Shown here in pieces: positions 8,553 to 12,470 of a stretch of 12,470 nucleotides of DNA; position 1 is the stretch's first letter, and each line of letters opens with the position of its first letter. Location of the stretch: the NCBI RefSeq assembly GCF_000524195.1, contig NW_020170436.1:6743-19212 (forward strand), in the 5' to 3' direction. Origin of the DNA: Echinococcus granulosus (Eukaryota > Platyhelminthes > Cestoda > Cyclophyllidea > Taeniidae). A program made the position numbers and the translations under genes. The notes under the pieces were generated by a model that had not been told where the DNA came from, searched no databases, and worked only from the letters and a program-made list of their open reading frames with translations.

Positions 8553-8604
8553 TCGATTTGACGCGGACATGTTGCGCAACGCATGCGACATTCATGCAAA
8601 TCGA
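8553..8604. repeat. Compact palindromic structure
   Basis: Perfect 8-base arms tcgatttg (8553-8560) and caaatcga (8597-8604) enclose a spacer that contains a perfect 10-base palindrome, gttgcgcaac (8571-8580), followed by gcatgc (8581-8586). The whole lies immediately upstream of the first D repeat. It could form a small cruciform or bind a dimeric protein, but no function can be read from sequence. Confidence 0.55.
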
Positions 8605-8690
8605 ATGTCGACTGATGCTATGCCACGTCTAATTATATTGAGTTCAGCACATTCGTAGGGTGGCGTAACTAATCATATAACTGCTTCTTA
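8605..8690 (+). repeat. Repeat block D, copy 1
   Basis: This copy aligns without a gap to 8776-8861. Shared words are atgtcgactgatgc, atgcca-gtct, ttcagc and cgtagggt, and both end in gcttctta- or gtttctca-like sequence. The start-to-start spacing is 171 bases. Intervening sequence (8691-8775) shows no further convincing unit, so this is a close pair, not a long satellite array. Confidence 0.85.
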
Positions 8691-8775
8691 AAGTGATTGC
8701 ATCCCATTCGCAGGTCCATGTCATTCATATTACAAATGCTTACACGGATTCAAGGCTATACTGATGTCGATGTGC

Positions 8776-8861
8776 ATGTCGACTGATGCAATGCCAGGTC
8801 TACTTTTGTGGAATTCAGCCTATCCGTAGGGTTGCATATTTAATAGCATGTCTGTTTCTCA
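8776..8861 (+). repeat. Repeat block D, copy 2
   Basis: This is the second member of the 171-base-spaced pair and shares the 14-base opening atgtcgactgatgc with copy 1. Its final bases overlap the left arm of the hairpin at 8855-8910. Copy 1 lacks that arm sequence, so the hairpin is not simply part of the ancestral unit. Confidence 0.85.
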
Positions 8862-8910
8862 GCATTTCTTCCTGTAATTTTTACAGGACTTGTGTTTATA
8901 TGCTGAGAAA
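8855..8910 (+). repeat. Two-tier inverted repeat (hairpin)
   Basis: Perfect 11-base outer arms tttctcagcat (8855-8865) and atgctgagaaa (8900-8910) enclose perfect 7-base inner arms cctgtaa (8871-8877) and ttacagg (8881-8887) around a TTT loop. The asymmetric internal loop has 5 bases on one side and 12 on the other. As RNA from the plus strand it would fold into one 56-base hairpin. It does not match a standard microRNA precursor, whose duplex is longer and more continuous. No T-run directly after it suggests a terminator. It could be a fold-back element end or a chance structure. Confidence 0.7.
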
Positions 8911-9284
8911 TGTACGATAAAAGGGCATGTTTTATCTAAAAACGAAAAGCAGCATTCGAATAATTTTCATTGCCATCAGTTCATAATCTTTCACCTGGAT
9001 TTTGTAAATTGCAAATTTATATTAGCAAAAATGAGGCTATAGGCTTTGCAACAAAATCACGTTTTGTTTGTTTAACTTGAAGTTTGTCTACTCAGGCACT
9101 AAGGCTTGGCGAATTATATTGCCGTTCAGCCTATTTCTTCAGTCTCTCAGTCTTCGTGTGTGGCAGCAACATCTTCTCCGCCCTAATGCAGAGAATTTTC
9201 GTAACTCTAGAGACGACTCAGAGCACGATCCCATAGTGAAGCAATCGTGGTTTGCAAAATACCTTCTCACTGTCTTAAAAGCAT
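8911..9284. other. Gene-free stretch, no recognised feature
   Basis: AT-rich sequence leads into a 98-codon frame at 9068-9364 plus. That frame begins at TTG, not ATG, and ends inside block A. No motif is recognisable. Confidence 0.55.
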
Positions 9285-9505
9285 TTGCATTTGATGCTGT
9301 TGCAATGACAAATGTCAGTCTTTTAATCTTCTCTCAAAGGTCCTCACTTCTATCCTCGGCTTAGACAGAGGCGATTGAGCACAGATAGGCGTTTTATATT
9401 GCAGTAGTACGGGAATGCTTGGAGATTAACAAGGCTTGCTGGAAATAAGACTTCGCATCCTCTTCGGCATCTAGATTTGTGTGCAACCGACCATGAACGT
9501 CAAAT
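9285..9505 (+). repeat. Repeat block A, right copy
   Basis: This is the inverted partner of 1548-1770, with the 153-base high-identity core at 9313-9465. The splice-acceptor-like run ending in cttagacag (9360-9368) is preserved, but the frame open in the left copy is broken here by TAG at 9386-9388 and TAA at 9446-9448. Here block A precedes block B by about 560 bases. At the left locus, read in the same orientation, block B precedes block A. Confidence 0.9.
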
Positions 9506-10064
9506 AAGCTCTAATGCAGAACCAGACAAAAGTTTGTCAAACAACGCAGCTTGTGATCACTGGAAAAATGTCCGACAGATTAAATGGTAGATGAACTGAC
9601 TAACGGCTTTATTGTCCCCAAGGAAGATGAAGGACCACCACTGCCCTAAAACATTCAACTGTCCCTAGGTACTTAGCACCATTAAGAACTTCACCGTGAC
9701 AGATTTTACAGACGACTGAGCTTGCAACAACTTCACTGCATCACTGTCTGGAAAAGACACGCAACTACAGCCATCGTGTATCCCTTATCAGTCGACATTA
9801 CCCAAGGCTCCATCAAATTTTGCGCGGGAAACAGATTGGCTAAATTTAAACGGTCAAGCGGATGTGGGGCAATCTTCGTGGCTTGACCCATCACCAGAGA
9901 GCGTCTTTTTTGACTTGTAGCAGTCCCTTTTTTCCCAGCAGACGCCTTGGTATCTCACTTTGTTCAGTAGGTGCAAGAGGTTGCGGCTGAAAGTAAAAAA
10001 GTACAGCGGGAACGGTAGACTATGCTTGACTAGTTTATTTGCACCATTAATGGCCCTGACTAAA
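9506..10064. other. Spacer between blocks A and B, no recognised feature
   Basis: I found no match to the rest of the window. A minus frame at 9854-10111 (85 codons) has no recognisable motif. The plus frame at 9960-10145 starts here and ends inside block B. The 13-mer atcagtcgacatt near 9788 also occurs, reversed, in block D copy 1, but that is short enough to be chance. Confidence 0.55.
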
Positions 10065-10386
10065 GAGAAGAGCCAATTCGATTGCATAGTGGCAAAGGCG
10101 AAATGTAACATTCCACTCCTGATGCGAAGCTCTGTGTGCTCCTGATACTGAAAACGATACTACGCAATTAATTAGCAATTTTCCTTTTCAACAGCATTTC
10201 TTTGAGACTGTGACGAAATCTACACATGGCCTGCCGGAGGAGAGTTTAGTAAATCACTTCGGACTGCATGGCTTGAATAGCTCGTATATCGCTTGATAAA
10301 ACTTTGTACCTACGGGCCTGGCAACACTGAGCTCTTAAGATTCGCTGAACCTTCTTTGTGCAATGAAACATCAAGGTGAATAGGAG
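10065..10386 (+). repeat. Repeat block B, right copy
   Basis: This is the inverted partner of 1939-2260, with 26 identical bases at 10209-10234. A frame ending at TGA (10143-10145) and its counterpart ending at TGA (reverse complement of 2179-2181) share the peptide ending NIPLLMR-[GS]-SVCS. In those 13 codons there are four base differences, three of them synonymous. That is too few to argue for a protein, and no longer frame is shared. Block E follows directly. Confidence 0.88.
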
Positions 10387-10433
10387 GTCAAAGTCTTGCC
10401 ATCAAATTACTACTTCCAGTCCCCGCTTTTGTC
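10376..10433 (+). repeat. Repeat block E, copy 2
   Basis: This is a direct partner of 8341-8400 and is continuous with the end of block B. The left B copy also carries the first few bases of this motif (reverse complement of about 1925-1945), so E may be the distal part of a larger B-E unit, of which 8341-8400 would be an isolated piece. Confidence 0.5.
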
Positions 10434-12470
10434 ACAAGACATCATGGAACTCGTCAGTCCCATCTGCTTCCGGCTATGCAGATTCCATTGCCAATCACAT
10501 CTTCTTTTCAAAACAGTGTGTGTAAGTACGTACATTCAAATGCTTCGAGCTATGAATCTCACTCATTTCACCTGCCAATTCACAGTCTTTTTAATGACTT
10601 TCACAAAATGATTAGGTACTCACATTGCTACATGTTATTGGGTATAATTTTAGGCAAACCCATATAATAGATAACTTATCCTTTTCTGTGGAAGCATAGC
10701 ATTTCGCATCCATTCCTTGCAGAAGCAGATGACGAGTGGTAATATTCTTGGCAGAATTCCAGTTCGTCCACAATGCATACGGTTTCTTGCCTGACTCAGT
10801 AACATTGACAACTTGTACTCACTTTTAATCGCTTTCATATCATTGCTTGCTGAATTTACTTCTTATTGGAGGAAGAATTGTCCAAGTACCATACCAAATG
10901 CATTCGAGGAGGGAGAAGAAAGGAAACCGTACTGGCAAGTATAGCACCTCGAATCATGGGCTGTAGGAACATTTATGGGACTGCAAAGAGGAAAATTGTT
11001 AAGGGTGAGTTCTGCGGTCAGCGGAGTTGTTTCAGCAACTACTTCTAGAACATTGGCTTTAACAGGGAATTCTCTTGCTACTTATAGCCTCAATTCACTT
11101 TAGCAAGTCTCTCCGTGGCAAGGCTGTTGAGGCCACCCTGTCACTAACACTGTGGGAAACACAGCAGGTTCTGAAGCCGATGTAGTGTTAGCAGAGAGCC
11201 ACCACACATTAATTGCAGTCACACCCACTCACGTTCAATGAGTTGGCGTGGTGTGGTGCATTCTTGACCTTCTCTATTTTACGACTGCTTAATTCTCGAA
11301 TTATTGGGCGAAACGTGTCAAATGCGTGTGACCAATTCAAACAACTCAATCAAGTTACACTGATAATAGAAATGAATGTAGGTTTGCTGCCAACAGTAGC
11401 TGTGGCATAAGGTGTATGCCAAACTAGACTCAGAGTCTGTTGTTCCCAGAGGGATGGAATTGATTTAAAAGATATGATATAAATATGCACCCTACAGTTG
11501 TACTGCTCATTTAACAATACAGAATACACAGAATCATCATATGAACATTTCCAAAATGCTGTCCTTTTCTTCGAATTGGCTACTCAATGTCGCTTCGATT
11601 AAAGTGACACGAAAGCCAACTTGAGGTGTTGTGACTTGTGTGATTCCATGCTGGATGATGTTTCAATTGGCGTCTGTGCGTCGCGACGAGGATAAGGGAG
11701 AGGATTGGAGGTGGATTTTACTGATTGAGCACAAAATGTGGGGACTACTGAGTCAGGGCAGAATCTGGATGTAAAATAGCAACCTGAAATCATGCCAAGT
11801 AATATTGTCACTCGTCACTTTCTCTGGTGCAATATTACCTCAAGGCGTGATCAACCCACGACTTTGCTGTGATTCCACGAACTTGCGAATGAAGTAGCCT
11901 CCCAATGATGACGTGTTAATCTCTCAAATAGGCAGAAAATCTCATTTACACAGAGATTTGATTTCGCAGTTATCAGAAACATGAGGCTGTGAATAGTTAG
12001 TATACCTTAGAAGATGGTACTGCTTTTCGATTTGTGGTGGATTTCTTAAAAGAGTGCTTAGTTTCTGGTTTAAATTTCCAAATGTCTTTATCGAAAGATC
12101 GAAGGGAAGCGTTTGATTGCAAGTAGATGAGGTACCGGTAAAAGTAAACTCAAGATCTACATGAGCACTGCAGCGTTTCATCCAAAAGCACTAGCATGCA
12201 GTAGTGTCCGTACAATCGCTGCCTTTTTATGACCTTTGCTGCACCTGAGGTGCAAATGCCGTCAATTTCCTTTCACCTGCTTTCGGCAGTGCCATTCAAA
12301 GTGTCTGCTTTACAATGGCGTCAAATAGCTGCCGTTTCCACAAAGGATATTTCGGACGAGTGTCACAGTAGCAGAGGCTACTGGCCAGCTACCAAAACTT
12401 GCAAACTAAAGTTGCCAGACTGCAATGTTTAGCGAGAGGACGAAAGGCGTAACATAGAGTGTCCTTTACT
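10434..12470. other. Long gene-free stretch, no recognised feature
   Basis: Frames of 60 to 79 codons lie on both strands (for example 10396-10611 plus, 10866-11048 plus from a TTG, 11599-11811 minus, 11942-12181 minus). None has a known motif, and several overlap. A 13-base odd palindrome, gcacctgaggtgc, lies at 12241-12253. I saw no convincing copy of blocks A to E here. Confidence 0.55.

Noticed and set aside
9788..9800. atcagtcgacatt as an inverted copy of block D
   Set aside because: Matches of 12 to 13 bases are expected by chance several times in a 12 kb self-comparison, and the similarity does not extend.
1..12470. Possible prokaryotic or phage origin
   Set aside because: No frame longer than about 129 codons, no dense gene packing, no recognisable ribosome binding sites with matching genes, and several diverged interspersed repeats. 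All of this fits eukaryotic intergenic DNA instead.

Overview
This window looks like non-coding nuclear DNA from a eukaryote. In 12.47 kb no reading frame exceeds about 129 codons, none carries a protein family I can name with assurance, and overlapping short frames lie on both strands. A bacterial, archaeal or viral segment of this size would be mostly filled with genes. CG dinucleotides are not depleted (about 16 by hand count in the first 360 bases), which argues against a methylated vertebrate genome and fits an invertebrate or a protist. I cannot name the organism. I found no RNA gene, CRISPR array, insertion sequence or operon.

The main content is a set of old, diverged repeat blocks found by reading the sequence against itself on both strands. 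Block A (1548-1770 and 9285-9505) is inverted and has a 153-base core at about 92% identity. Block B (1939-2260 and 10065-10386) is inverted, has nearly the same length in both copies, averages about 70% identity and contains 26 consecutive identical bases. Block C (2286-2610 and 6377-6955, plus a scrap at 5391-5460) is direct. C2 carries about 250 extra bases that C1 lacks. Block D is a close direct pair (8605-8690 and 8776-8861, 171 bases apart) with a possible third scrap near 8110-8141. Block E is a short motif at 8341-8400 and 10376-10433, with an inverted piece at 6485-6500 where the extra segment of C2 begins.

Layout: 1-1416 nothing recognised; 1417-2610 composite A(-)/B(-)/C1(+); 2611-5390 no recognised gene, with two microsatellites; 5391-5460 C3 scrap; 5461-6037 weak open frames on both strands; 6038-6325 a minus-strand frame with a C-x2-C...H-x3-C pattern; 6377-6955 C2; 6956-8100 nothing apart from one 77-codon ATG frame; 8100-8910 D and E repeats, a compact palindrome and a strong two-tier hairpin; 9285-10433 A, B and E again; 10434-12470 nothing recognised.

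Read in the same orientation, the A and B blocks occur in opposite order at the two loci (B then A on the left, A then B on the right). This is not one simple inverted duplication. It suggests pieces of a larger or tandem repeat family, or later rearrangement. In the best aligned stretch of C the differences show no codon-position bias, so the repeats look like neutrally decaying DNA, not duplicated exons. There is no set of genes here that can be said to work together.
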